NCBI GenBank assembly: GCA_018401875.1
Contig: JAGYJZ010000012.1
Coordinates: 27,784-91,783, forward strand
DNA length: 64,000 bases
Source of the DNA: Salibacteraceae bacterium
Lineage (GTDB): Bacteria; Bacteroidota; Bacteroidia; Flavobacteriales_G; Salibacteraceae
Direction of reading: 5' to 3'
Part shown: piece after piece, positions 8,357 through 17,864 of the stretch
Layout: each line of letters opens with the position of its first letter
Position numbering within the stretch: position 1 is the stretch's first letter
Notes under the pieces: generated by a model
The model's database searches: none
Told to the model about the DNA's origin: nothing
Seen by the model: only the letters and a program-made list of their open reading frames with translations
Made by a program: the position numbers and the translations under genes

Positions 8357-8895
8357 GCTGCTTTTGTTTTGTTAAAATTGAAAATGTACTGATCGATATG
8401 GTGAATTAGTTTTTGAATGTCTTTTTCATCCTTCAGGTCGATCATAAAATCGAGCAGGTATGTTCGCTCTTCGCTGTGCGACCCCGCCTTCCATTTGGCA
8501 TTGAGTTTTGATACTAACACATCGCAAGCCATCGTTTTCCCCAACGACAGGTCAATCAGCACTTCGTAGTCCTTGCGCAAGGCTTTGGTCAACTCAGAAT
8601 TAATGATTTTTCCGAAAGGATTGAAACTAGATTTGGTATAATGCACGGCATTTTCCTTTGAAGTGTATGCCTCAAGTGATTTCTTAGTTGGGAAATACAC
8701 GTAGAAATCAACCACTTTTATCCCTCTTTCTCTGAGTTCACGCACATAATTGAGTACGTGCTTAAACGAATCTCCGTCATCGTAATTTGCAACAACGGCA
8801 ACGTTCATGATTAAATTTCCGTGCACCAAGCACGAGCTGCGATCGCTTTCTTTACTTTTCTTTCGAAGCAGGTATTTTACAATGGGTTTAATCAC
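8353..8895 (-). CDS. Hypothetical protein, DUF6913-like
   Basis: A 180-residue cytoplasmic protein, probably of the DUF6913 group found in Bacteroidota beside dapA. The start is GTG at 8895. The N-terminus is basic (KKSKESDR), followed by MNVAVVANYDDGDSF and an alpha/beta pattern with KVVDFYVYFP and EVLIDLSLGK. No catalytic motif can be assigned. The ATGA overlap with dapA suggests coupled translation. The function is unknown. Confidence 0.7.
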   Translation of the reverse strand: MIKPIVKYLLRKKSKESDRSSCLVHGNLIMNVAVVANYDDGDSFKHVLNYVRELRERGIKVVDFYVYFPTKKSLEAYTSKENAVHYTKSSFNPFGKIINSELTKALRKDYEVLIDLSLGKTMACDVLVSKLNAKWKAGSHSEERTYLLDFMIDLKDEKDIQKLIHHIDQYIFNFNKTKAA

Positions 8896-8909
8896 AGATT
8901 CAAAAGTAA

Positions 8910-9803
8910 TTATCGAATGTTCTGAGGCTCGGGTGGGTCGTTATAAATTCTGTCTTTGGTGCCTGCCTTTAACTCCACATTTTCGACAAACACCCACTTT
9001 CTTTTCCTCCACTCAAATGCGTCAAACTCCAATACTGGAATATAAAATTCGTACAGGCCTTCGAGGTCAGGCTGCATCGGAACGAGGTGGTTGAAAACAA
9101 TGCGTTTGCGTTTCGCATCGTAGTTCATCGAAACGCTGGCATCAGCCTTATACTCGATGATGAAACGCTTAATTTTAGACTCGTATGGGTAGTCGAAAAT
9201 GTCATCGCCAAATTTCAGTCCTCGTTTCGTGATGGTCATCACATCGATTACTTTCAGGGATGAGTATTGGTCTTTTCCGTCCCAACCGAGCAACATGTAG
9301 GCTCTTTTGCGCTTCTTGCGACCTGATGCCTTTGACGGTATGATCTTATAATACAGCGCACCGTACCAATCTTTCTCACTGAAAATTTTACGGTACTCGC
9401 CTTCCAAGTCTCGGTAGCCGCGCTTTAACTCAATCACCTTGTTGATGTTTTCCTTCTTATCGAAATATTGAACGAAGCAGTAATATCGATTTGTTTGGTC
9501 GTCAAAAGGTAAGTTCCAATTGACCATCCTAAAGTAGCCATCACCACTGCGCATGTCGCCAATCATAGGAATGGTATCGAAATCTGTAATAAAACTATTA
9601 GGGTGGTTCAGTGCATCGCGCATGAACATCAAGAATTCAGCGTTCGCTTGAATTCGATCCTTATCATTTTCAGCATCGAGAACCTTTTGTCGCAGTTCGA
9701 CCAATTGTTTCAACTTGGCCTTCATGCTCATTTCTTGGCCATCTTCAGCGCTAAGGAAAAAGCTGGAAAACAATAAACAGCAGAGTAAAATTCGAGTAAT
9801 CAT
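8910..9803 (-). CDS. Secreted hypothetical protein
   Basis: A 297-residue exported protein I do not recognise by function. The signal peptide covers about residues 1-19 (FFLSAED). A charged, helical N-terminal region (about 22-75) is followed by a beta-rich body with many aromatic residues (FRMVNWNLPF, YYCFVQYFD, AYMLLGWDG). The style matches Bacteroidota periplasmic proteins of unknown role. It ends 14 bases upstream of the DUF6913-like gene, so it may belong to the dapA transcription unit. Confidence 0.6.
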   Translation of the reverse strand: MITRILLCCLLFSSFFLSAEDGQEMSMKAKLKQLVELRQKVLDAENDKDRIQANAEFLMFMRDALNHPNSFITDFDTIPMIGDMRSGDGYFRMVNWNLPFDDQTNRYYCFVQYFDKKENINKVIELKRGYRDLEGEYRKIFSEKDWYGALYYKIIPSKASGRKKRKRAYMLLGWDGKDQYSSLKVIDVMTITKRGLKFGDDIFDYPYESKIKRFIIEYKADASVSMNYDAKRKRIVFNHLVPMQPDLEGLYEFYIPVLEFDAFEWRKRKWVFVENVELKAGTKDRIYNDPPEPQNIR

Positions 9804-9864
9804 CGATACGAAGATTGATGGATTATTCGCTCAAAAAACGGGGATATCAGAAAGTAATTGACGT

Positions 9865-10212
9865 TTAGAGGTGGAGAAACTCTTTCTTGCTCAATAATTG
9901 CTCTTCTGACTCACGAAAATCCGGGTCATCAATGCAGCAATCAACCGGGCAAACAGCTGCGCACTGCGGCTCATCATGGAAGCCAACACACTCAGTGCAT
10001 TTATCAGTAACGATATAATAAACGTCCATCGACTTTGGCTCGTTTTCATCATCAGCTTCTGCTTCTGTTCCATTCCTACCTGCAACGTGACCTGTCAAGC
10101 CTGTTCCGTCAGAGAACCTCCACTCCATTCCGCCTTCGTAAATAGCATTATTAGGACATTCTGGCTCACAAGCTCCGCAGTTGATGCATTCGTCAGTAAT
10201 CATTATCGCCAT
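9865..10212 (-). CDS. 2[4Fe-4S] ferredoxin, Alvin type
   Basis: A 115-residue electron carrier. Cluster-binding cysteines are Cys9, 12, 15 and 19 ([12 protein letters not shown]) and Cys72, 75, 84 and 88. The second motif has CxxC-x8-CxxxC spacing, characteristic of the Allochromatium-type ferredoxins with very low potential. A 50-residue acidic insert separates the two motifs ([10 protein letters not shown] region), and the C-terminus is extended. A candidate minus-strand -7 element (TACATTTG) lies at 10241-10248. Partner enzymes are not encoded nearby. Confidence 0.9.
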   Translation of the reverse strand: MAIMITDECINCGACEPECPNNAIYEGGMEWRFSDGTGLTGHVAGRNGTEAEADDENEPKSMDVYYIVTDKCTECVGFHDEPQCAAVCPVDCCIDDPDFRESEEQLLSKKEFLHL

Positions 10213-10307
10213 GACCGCAATTCGTTTTTTGATTCGATGGCAAATGTAACACGATGAAATGTGATATGTTTAAAGATCTTTGTTCGGTTTTAAATAAATA
10301 ATCGACC

Positions 10308-10676
10308 GTGAGCGACATCCAAACCCGAGAAGACATCGAGCTATTGATTCAAGCCTTTTACACAAAGGCAATGAAGGATGAAACAATAGGTCATTTCTTT
10401 ACTGAAGTGGTGCATTTAGATTTGGAGGAGCACTTGCCCACGATGTATGACTTTTGGGAAATGGTATTGTTTGACTCGAACGGCTACAAAGGAAACCCCA
10501 TGAAAGTGCATCAGACGCTTTCCGCGAAAAGCCCACTTAAAAAAATGCATTTCCAAACGTGGATTCGTTTGTTCAACGAAACGGTTGATGCTCATTTTTT
10601 GGGTGTTAAGGCCGAGTATGCAAAATCGAGGGCGCTATCGATGGCGCATATGATCGAGATAAAAACTCATCAATGA
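10308..10676 (+). CDS. Group III truncated haemoglobin
   Basis: A 122-residue haem protein of the 2-over-2 globin fold. The proximal His is probably His81 in MHFQTWIRLF, and the early FFTEVVHLDLEEHLPTMYDFW region matches group III globins. It may bind O2 or NO or act in redox protection; the role in this family is mostly unproven. The start is GTG at 10308. It is divergent from the ferredoxin gene across a 95-bp gap. Confidence 0.85.
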   Translation: MSDIQTREDIELLIQAFYTKAMKDETIGHFFTEVVHLDLEEHLPTMYDFWEMVLFDSNGYKGNPMKVHQTLSAKSPLKKMHFQTWIRLFNETVDAHFLGVKAEYAKSRALSMAHMIEIKTHQ

Positions 10677-10830
10677 GCACTGGCCAACCGTTGCGGTCAA
10701 AGCCGAATATTAAGTAGATATCAAATTTATGGCCTTTCTCGATGAAGTTTTGATTACACTATTGTGAAAGAACACGAGGGCTGATTCTTGCTGTTTGATT
10801 GTCGCTTTCTTCGCACAAAAGGTAATCACC

Positions 10831-11907
10831 ATGGATCGCAACATAAGCGTGCTAAGAAAGATCATCGTTCCTGCAAATTTCAGAAATCGGCTCTATTTTA
10901 GTTTTGGCAGCATTTTGCTAATTATCCTCATTGCAGTTGCCACCGCAGTGAACTTTGCCGATAAAATTCTTGAATTGGGTGAATTGCGTGATGCTACCGT
11001 TTCAACTCAAATTCAGGTGTACGAAATGTTTGAACGCGACCAGCGGTTCATCCAAAACAACACGATCAACTTATATTATTATAGGACTGGACAAAGTCAA
11101 TTTTTAGACAAAAGAGACTAGGACAAACGAAAACTTGACGCCTCGTTTTTAAGCGTACAGACTGCTGCATCCAGCGTCCAGATTCCTGTGCTGAAACTGT
11201 CAATGATTTCAGAAGAGTTAAGCGATTATCACAAAGTGTTTGCAGAATTATCGAGAAAGCAACTGGCCCGTGGGTTCAAAGATTTTGGAAAAGAAGGACA
11301 AATGAGGCATTACGTGCACCTGCTCATGGAAAACTCTAAGCTGCTTTCACAATCAGATTTGCTTATGTTAAGGCGACACGAGAAAGACTTTTTCCTCCGA
11401 TTCGACATGAGTTATGTGAATGCACACAACGAGCTTTCAGCAAGCATGCTGGCAGAACTTGATCGATCAACAGCCCCTCTCGCTAAAAATGATTCAAAAT
11501 TATTGAGCGCATATGTAGAAATGTTTAATGAAATAGTGGCGCTGGATGTGGCTATGGGAAGAGACTTTTCTAGTGGGCTGAGTCAATCAATGTACGCCAA
11601 GCAAAGCAGCATAAAGCAGAACTTATTCATCGCTTCGAATCGGATTTTTAAGGCCATTCAAGCGCAACAAGAAGATTCTTTGCAAAACATTTTCAATGTG
11701 CTCATGGCCGCTTTAGGAATTACCATCATTCTTATTTATTTCATGGTAAGGTCTATAAGCAGACCAATAGAAGAGATTGCACAACGGGTAAGAAACAAAC
11801 GCAAACTCGCTCAACCTCAGATTTCGTCAAAGAAATTTTCCTCTGAATTAAGAGCAGTAGCCAGAAAGCTCAACCGCGATCAGTTGAAGTCTGAAGTTAC
11901 ACGTTAA
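10831..11907 (+). pseudogene. HAMP-containing membrane sensor gene interrupted by one in-frame TAG
   Basis: The reading frame runs from ATG 10831 to the TAA at 11905-11907, broken only by TAG at 11119-11121. Without that stop it would encode 358 residues. The pieces fit together: TM1 in the first half (SILLIILIAVATAV), a helical periplasmic sensor region spanning the stop (FLDKRD then DKRKLDASF), TM2 (ITIILIYFMV) and the start of a HAMP segment (SISRPIEEIAQRV). Nothing follows the HAMP: no histidine kinase, cyclase or methyl-accepting domain. The gene is thus broken twice over, or is a remnant. Its end overlaps the end of ychF by 11 bases. A sequencing error at the TAG is possible but would not explain the missing output domain. 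Confidence 0.65.
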
Positions 11908-12994
11908 ACCTAAAGTGCATCACATCGCCATCCTTCACAACGTACTCTTTTCCTTCGATGTGGAGTTTTCCGGCATCTTTCACGGCACTTTCTGATTTGT
12001 AATGGATGTAATCATCATAACCGATTACTTCAGCGCGAATGAATCCTTTTTCAAAATCACTGTGAATAACACCTGCTGCTTGAGGTGCTTTAAAGCCTTC
12101 AAGAATGGTCCAAGCGCGCACTTCTTTTACACCTGCCGTAAAGTAGGTTTGAAGTTTGAGCAATCGATAAGCGCTTTTGATCAATTTTGATACTCCAGCC
12201 TCTTTCAAACCGAGGTCTTCTAAAAACATTTCACGTTCTTCAAAGGTATCCAATGAAGCAATGTCTGCCTCAATTCCAACGCCCAACACCAACACTTCTG
12301 CATTTTCATCCTTTACGGCTTCTTTCACTAATTCAACCAATGCGTTACCGTCTACAACTGATGCTTCATCAACGTTGCACACATACATTACAGGTTTATC
12401 GGTAAGCAAATAAAGGTCCGAAGTCAGTTCGCGCTCTTTCTCATCTACGTCAGCTGAGCGGGCCGACTTACCCATTTCGAGGTGCACGCGGTATTTCTCA
12501 TAAATATCAAAAAGCTTCTTTGAGTCTTTATCGCCTACTTGGGCTTGTTTTCTGATTTTATCAGCGCGTTTCTGCAGGGTTTCCAAGTCTTTTAATTGCA
12601 GCTCCATGTCGATCACTTCCTTATCTCTCACAGGATTCACACTGCCGTCAACGTGCACAATATTTCCATCTTCGAAGCAACGCAATACGTGGATTATGGC
12701 ATCGCACTCACGGATATTCCCCAAGAATTGGTTGCCCAACCCTTCGCCTTTGCTGGCTCCTTTTACTAAACCTGCAATGTCAACGATTTCTATTGTTGTA
12801 GGAAGAATACGCTCTGGCTTCACCAATTCGGCCAATTTATTGAGTCGCTCGTCTGGAACAGTAATCGTTCCGACATTCGGTTCGATGGTACAAAAGGGAA
12901 AGTTTGCTGCTTGCGCTTTCGCATTGCTCAAGCAATTGAAGAGGGTTGACTTACCAACATTAGGAAGTCCAACAATACCGCACTTTAAAGCCAT
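11897..12994 (-). CDS. ychF: Redox-regulated ATPase YchF (OLA1 family)
   Basis: A 365-residue P-loop protein of the Obg-related family that prefers ATP and binds ribosomes. G1 is GLPNVGKST (9-17), G3 is DIAGLVKGASKGEGLG, and NVDE stands where GTPases carry NKxD, which explains the ATP preference. A helical domain and a C-terminal TGS domain (GVKEVRAWTI to HFRFNV) complete it. A candidate -7 element (TACATTTG on the minus strand) lies at 13015-13022. Confidence 0.95.
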   Translation of the reverse strand: MALKCGIVGLPNVGKSTLFNCLSNAKAQAANFPFCTIEPNVGTITVPDERLNKLAELVKPERILPTTIEIVDIAGLVKGASKGEGLGNQFLGNIRECDAIIHVLRCFEDGNIVHVDGSVNPVRDKEVIDMELQLKDLETLQKRADKIRKQAQVGDKDSKKLFDIYEKYRVHLEMGKSARSADVDEKERELTSDLYLLTDKPVMYVCNVDEASVVDGNALVELVKEAVKDENAEVLVLGVGIEADIASLDTFEEREMFLEDLGLKEAGVSKLIKSAYRLLKLQTYFTAGVKEVRAWTILEGFKAPQAAGVIHSDFEKGFIRAEVIGYDDYIHYKSESAVKDAGKLHIEGKEYVVKDGDVMHFRFNV

Positions 12995-13031
12995 TTCTTT
13001 TTCAATTTGGGCGGCAAATGTAGGTTAAAAC

Positions 13032-16000
13032 TTAGCGTAAAACAGTTACGTTATCCTTTACCTTCACCACGGGAACATCGGTGCACACAGTCTTACCTTC
13101 AAACAGGTAGAAATAGGTTCCCTGCTCGACAGGATCGCCTGCAGGCGTGCGACCATCCCAATTGTGATTGATATATTCTGAACTGAAAAGTAACGATCCC
13201 CAACGATTATACACATACAAATGATAATCAGTGATAAGGCTTGGGTCAGCTATTTTCAATCCTAAGTCGTCATTAATCCCATCGCCATTCGGGGTAATAA
13301 CATTGGGCACCATAATCAGCGAATCGAGATTAAAACGTTCAAATGCAACGTGGATTTCCTCTACTTTCTCGCAACCGGCATTGAACATTGATGCACTAAC
13401 AACTCCTGAATCAATGACGATAATAGAAGATGTTGTATCACCAGTACTCCATCGAACTGATGACCATACTGAATCCACTTGAATCTTTGTAGTTTGTCCA
13501 TTACAAATCACTTGATCACCGCCAAGACTAAAATTTGGCGCGTTGCCGAACCTCACCTCAACTGAATCTGTTTGGCTGCAAAAATCGCTGGCGACTGTCA
13601 CTACATAAACGCCTCCTTCACGCACGGTAATTGACCTGGTTGAATCACTGGTATTCCAGGCGTAGGCAAAACCAATTTCACCGGGCGCATCAATTGACGC
13701 ACTGTCGATATCGCAAAAAAGATACTCAGTCACTTCAAAGTTAAACCTCTGCAAATCAATATTAACTGTATCGGTATCCGAACAAAATTGGCTTTCCACA
13801 ATTACCCAATACGAGCCGGATGAGTCGATTGTAATGGTTGAAGTAGAGTCGCCTGTACTCCACAAATAGGAGACAAGAGAAGGATCAAAGGCAGAGAGTT
13901 GAACTGGTTCACAAATTACAGTGTCAGGACCAGCATTTGCCAAAGTAGCTGAAAGAATCACGTCTATCGTGTCTGTGGTTGAGCAAAAACCATTGTCGAG
14001 CACCACCCAATAAACCCCGCCATTTGAGACTGTTATACTTTGAACGGTATCGCCCGTAGACCATAAGGTATTTCCTCCATCATTAGAAACGGTTATGGTG
14101 TAGGTAGAGTCGCACACTATGGTATCATTGGAACTGAAATTTGTGTAGGACGCCCATACTCTGATCGTATCGCTGTAGGTGCAAAATTCATTGCTCGCGG
14201 TAAGAATGTATGTTCCAGAAGAATCGATGGAAATATTTTGCGTGGTTTCGCCATTATTCCACAGGAATGTTAATGCATCTTGGGGACCGCTAATCAATAA
14301 ACCCGGCTGGCAAATACCCGTATCGGCTGGCAGTTGAAACTCATAAGGTGGAAAAATTTCAACGTCTAAAGTATCTGTAAAAACTCCGCAAGCATTTTCT
14401 ATTTCCACCCAGTATTCTCCGCTTTCAGTTACGGTGATGGATTGGGTGCTTTCACCCGTTGACCATGTGTATTGAGCGAATGGACTATCGGTGCTCAGGT
14501 CAAGTTCTGTTATGCAAAAGACGGTATCCATCAGAATATTTATCTCCGCAGAATCATAAACAACAACCACTAAACTGGCTGTATCACTCAGCACGCAGCC
14601 CACGGTATCAAAAATAACATACTTCACCTCGTAAGTGCCGGGATCTGTGAATTCATGCGTTGGAGTTGGAACATTGGCTGTATCACCATCGCCAAAATCC
14701 CAAAAGTGACTCAATCCAGCGCTTCCAAAATTGGTGAAATCAACAGTAAACGGAGCACATCCAGTGCTATTAGGCGCCACTTGCGCATTGGCAACTGCCG
14801 CTTGTATTTCAAAGTCTATTTTAAATACAGTCAAGTCATATGTACCTCCATTCTGGTTTCCTGACCAAGCATTTCCAGTGAGCGGAAAAAAGCCATTCGA
14901 ACAAGTAGCTTGATATACAGCTCCTCGCTTATCAAACCTACTCGTTCCGCCATCTACATGCGATCCACCGTTTCCATAATAAGAACCAAAAACGATCGTA
15001 TCCGCTTCTGGCGCAAGCGCCATTAAATAAAACCCTCCCTGAGTGGATTGCACAGCATCCAACGTATCCACCATTCCTGGACCATTACCAGCGGCATAAA
15101 TATTTTTGCAGTTGTCAACCAAGAAGGCCGATTGGGCTAAATCTGAGAAGGTTGAAGTCCAGTACAAGCTGTCTAATTCTTTCGTGTATTTACGGATGAA
15201 TGACCCTGATGATGGACCGTCATATTTATTCGAATCAGCTTCAATCACATTCGAGGATCCTAGAATGTAAATATCACCCGATCGATCAATCTGCAAGAAA
15301 AAGCCTTTATCATCTCCATTGGAGTCTGACTCAACCAGAGTGCTTTGCAAAATTGTTTCACCGTGTTGGTCAAATCGGGTAATGAAGGCGTCATGAGGCC
15401 CGAAGTTCCATGTCTCATCATGCGCACCAGCAGTTGTCGGGAAACCCATTCCAGCAGTTGCACCCACCACATAAACACTATTATCTTTTGCAGGCTTGAG
15501 ATTGAATGCTGCATCATTAGCGCTTGTTCCCAAATAAGTACTAAATATGAGCTGACTCAAATTATAATTTAGCTTGGTAACAACAGCGTCTTGCAAACTG
15601 TCTCTTTGCATTTGGTAAGCGTTGTTAGAAACTGGAAATGAGTCACTGCTCGATGTGCTAGCTACATATACATTACTGTATAAATCACACACCACTTCAC
15701 CCTTAAAGCTGCCGTAGGGCGCAGAAACAACATTATTACCATCCGATCCTTCTCCACCGAGGTATGAAGAACCAACCAATTGATCTCCGCTGTCTGAGAG
15801 AACCGTTATGCAGATGTCCCAACTTCCATTGTAGGTTGTATCAAAAGCTGTTTCAGAAACAGGGTAATCGGGAGACATCGTTCTGCCATAGACGATCACA
15901 TCGTTGAATCCGTTGACCACAATACTGTGCACATATTCTTGATCTGAACCACCGATATACGTGCTCCACAACATGTTACTTCCATCTTCATTCAATTTAG

Positions 16001-16904
16001 ACAAACCGATATCCACACTTCCGGCAATATTCATTTGAAAAGAACCTGTATCCGTTGGATATGCCCCAAATGGCCGACCACCTCCGTAAATATTACCGAA
16101 CTGATCGAATGTTGCGGAATGGCCAAAAACAGAACCTGTGGCTCCAATATTGGTGGAAGCAACCACCACAGGATCGATAAACAACGACCGCGTTTGATCA
16201 TAGGCGCCCACGTTAAAAAATACAGTATTTCCTTTAAGTTCGAAGGTGCATTCTACCTCAACATTTTGCCCATCAATAATTTGATATGCATACGGTTTCT
16301 GTTCTTCAACTGTCAAATTGGGAAGTTCTATGGCCAACTTATCATCTTGCAGCGAAAGCCTGCGCACTGCATCATATTCAATATAAACCTGATTGGGATT
16401 TGTAAATTGATTTACTTCAAACGTATATTTCAAATTTCCTCGTTCGAGTGTCCAATGCAAATCGATTCCCTCAGCAATTTGGGTATAATTAATTTGATCA
16501 AACACACCTACCCTCGAAGCCCATTTTGAGCGATCATTACCGAGGTAATAATTGACGTAATCGTTATGCTTTCCGAGATGTTTAATTTGATCGCTGATTC
16601 CAAATCGCATGGAATAAGCATGACCGTTAACCAACACTTCAGGTGCATGATCATGCATCAACTCCACTGCCTCTAAAAATTCTTCTTCTTCAATCAAGGC
16701 AATCACCACTTGATCGTGCTTGAACCAAGCTGTCCCATTGGCCAAAGCGTATTTTGAAACGACTTCATCATCCCATTGTCCCTTATTTTGAATAAAGCCA
16801 AGGGATTGGGCGAAGTTCACGTTTGCGTAGAGCAAAAAAGAAACGAAAAAGACACTAATTTTCAGCATTTGACTCATTAGTCGAAATTTCAATTTTTCGT
16901 TCAT
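13032..16904 (-). CDS. Giant modular T9SS surface protein with DUF7948, SBBP, PKD and tandem repeats
   Basis: A protein of about 1290 residues. A signal peptide ends at VNFAQ. Next come a DUF7948-like domain (starting FIQNKGQW), a beta-propeller of SBBP-like repeats, and one PKD domain (HFWDFGDGDT). About seven tandem modules of roughly 65-75 residues follow, each with a YxWSTGDTT...ITV...SGxYWV...FCSxTDT pattern. The C-terminus is a gliding-motility-associated sorting domain (VPNVITPNGDGINDD ... WDGRTPAGDPVEQGTYFYLF). It is probably displayed at the cell surface as an adhesin or matrix protein. The frame is open upstream to a TTG at 16964. ATG 16949 and ATG 16868 are alternatives; 16904 was chosen because it gives a normal-length signal peptide. 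Confidence 0.85.
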   Translation of the reverse strand: MNEKLKFRLMSQMLKISVFFVSFLLYANVNFAQSLGFIQNKGQWDDEVVSKYALANGTAWFKHDQVVIALIEEEEFLEAVELMHDHAPEVLVNGHAYSMRFGISDQIKHLGKHNDYVNYYLGNDRSKWASRVGVFDQINYTQIAEGIDLHWTLERGNLKYTFEVNQFTNPNQVYIEYDAVRRLSLQDDKLAIELPNLTVEEQKPYAYQIIDGQNVEVECTFELKGNTVFFNVGAYDQTRSLFIDPVVVASTNIGATGSVFGHSATFDQFGNIYGGGRPFGAYPTDTGSFQMNIAGSVDIGLSKLNEDGSNMLWSTYIGGSDQEYVHSIVVNGFNDVIVYGRTMSPDYPVSETAFDTTYNGSWDICITVLSDSGDQLVGSSYLGGEGSDGNNVVSAPYGSFKGEVVCDLYSNVYVASTSSSDSFPVSNNAYQMQRDSLQDAVVTKLNYNLSQLIFSTYLGTSANDAAFNLKPAKDNSVYVVGATAGMGFPTTAGAHDETWNFGPHDAFITRFDQHGETILQSTLVESDSNGDDKGFFLQIDRSGDIYILGSSNVIEADSNKYDGPSSGSFIRKYTKELDSLYWTSTFSDLAQSAFLVDNCKNIYAAGNGPGMVDTLDAVQSTQGGFYLMALAPEADTIVFGSYYGNGGSHVDGGTSRFDKRGAVYQATCSNGFFPLTGNAWSGNQNGGTYDLTVFKIDFEIQAAVANAQVAPNSTGCAPFTVDFTNFGSAGLSHFWDFGDGDTANVPTPTHEFTDPGTYEVKYVIFDTVGCVLSDTASLVVVVYDSAEINILMDTVFCITELDLSTDSPFAQYTWSTGESTQSITVTESGEYWVEIENACGVFTDTLDVEIFPPYEFQLPADTGICQPGLLISGPQDALTFLWNNGETTQNISIDSSGTYILTASNEFCTYSDTIRVWASYTNFSSNDTIVCDSTYTITVSNDGGNTLWSTGDTVQSITVSNGGVYWVVLDNGFCSTTDTIDVILSATLANAGPDTVICEPVQLSAFDPSLVSYLWSTGDSTSTITIDSSGSYWVIVESQFCSDTDTVNIDLQRFNFEVTEYLFCDIDSASIDAPGEIGFAYAWNTSDSTRSITVREGGVYVVTVASDFCSQTDSVEVRFGNAPNFSLGGDQVICNGQTTKIQVDSVWSSVRWSTGDTTSSIIVIDSGVVSASMFNAGCEKVEEIHVAFERFNLDSLIMVPNVITPNGDGINDDLGLKIADPSLITDYHLYVYNRWGSLLFSSEYINHNWDGRTPAGDPVEQGTYFYLFEGKTVCTDVPVVKVKDNVTVLR

Positions 16905-17002
16905 ATTCAACAAGGTATGGTTATGCAACTTCTCAAAAGTTTTAAACATTCGTTTTCTGCCCAAGCAAGGCCTTCTATTTTCGCTGCCTGAAGCAAATAT
17001 AT

Positions 17003-17848
17003 ATGGCAGAGCTAGACTTCCTCACGAAACGTTCATCACAAGTAAGACGCGATATTTTGAGAATGGTGCACTCGTGCTCGAGCGGGCATCCCGGAGGGTC
17101 GCTTGGTTGTGCTGATTTTTTTGTCGCATTGTATGGCGAAATCATGCACTATGACCCGAAAAAATTTGAAATGAATGGAAGCAATGAAGACTTATTTTTC
17201 CTATCAAATGGTCATATTAGCCCGGTGTGGTATTCCGCATTGGCTCGCTTTGGATATTTTCCAATTGAAGAACTGGGCACATTCAGAAAAATCGACTCTC
17301 GATTGCAAGGTCATCCAACAACTGCTGAGCATTTACCAGGAATCAGAATGGCGTCTGGCTCTTTAGGACAAGGATTAAGTGTGGCCATTGGAGCGGCTTT
17401 AGCGAAAAAACTCAACAATGATGACCGAATCGTTTACACCCTGCATGGCGATGGTGAATTGCAAGAAGGTCAAATTTGGGAAGCGGCCATGTATGCTCCA
17501 CACCACAAAGTAGATAACCTAATCGCCACCATCGATTTCAACAACAGGCAGATAGATGGCGATGTAGAAGAAGTGCTCTCCTTGGGCAACTTAAAGGCGA
17601 AATGGGAAGCATTTGGATGGAAAGTACTCGAAACGGATGGCAATGACATGAACACGATCGTTGGCACCTTGAAAACAGCCAAAGCAATGACCGGAAAAGG
17701 CACGCCCATCGTAATCATTATGAAAACCGAAATGGGCAAGGGAGTGGACTTTATGATGGGAAGCCACAAATGGCATGGAGTGGCTCCAAATGACGAACAA
17801 TTGGCCGATGCTTTAAGTCAACTCGCTGAAACCGAAGGTGATTATTAA
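17003..17848 (+). CDS. Transketolase, N-terminal (TPP-binding) subunit
   Basis: The first half of a split transketolase, 281 residues. It carries the thiamine-diphosphate motif GDGELQEGQ ... FNN (149-181), the His of SGHPGG (27-32) and GSLGQGLSVAIG. The complete enzyme moves two-carbon ketol units in the non-oxidative pentose phosphate pathway and needs the C-terminal subunit at 19254-20210. The two halves are separated by a VWA-protein gene, which is unusual since they are normally adjacent. A partial -7 match (TATTTTCG) lies at 16976-16983. Confidence 0.93.
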   Translation: MAELDFLTKRSSQVRRDILRMVHSCSSGHPGGSLGCADFFVALYGEIMHYDPKKFEMNGSNEDLFFLSNGHISPVWYSALARFGYFPIEELGTFRKIDSRLQGHPTTAEHLPGIRMASGSLGQGLSVAIGAALAKKLNNDDRIVYTLHGDGELQEGQIWEAAMYAPHHKVDNLIATIDFNNRQIDGDVEEVLSLGNLKAKWEAFGWKVLETDGNDMNTIVGTLKTAKAMTGKGTPIVIIMKTEMGKGVDFMMGSHKWHGVAPNDEQLADALSQLAETEGDY

Positions 17849-17864
17849 TCTCACTTTCAAAACA

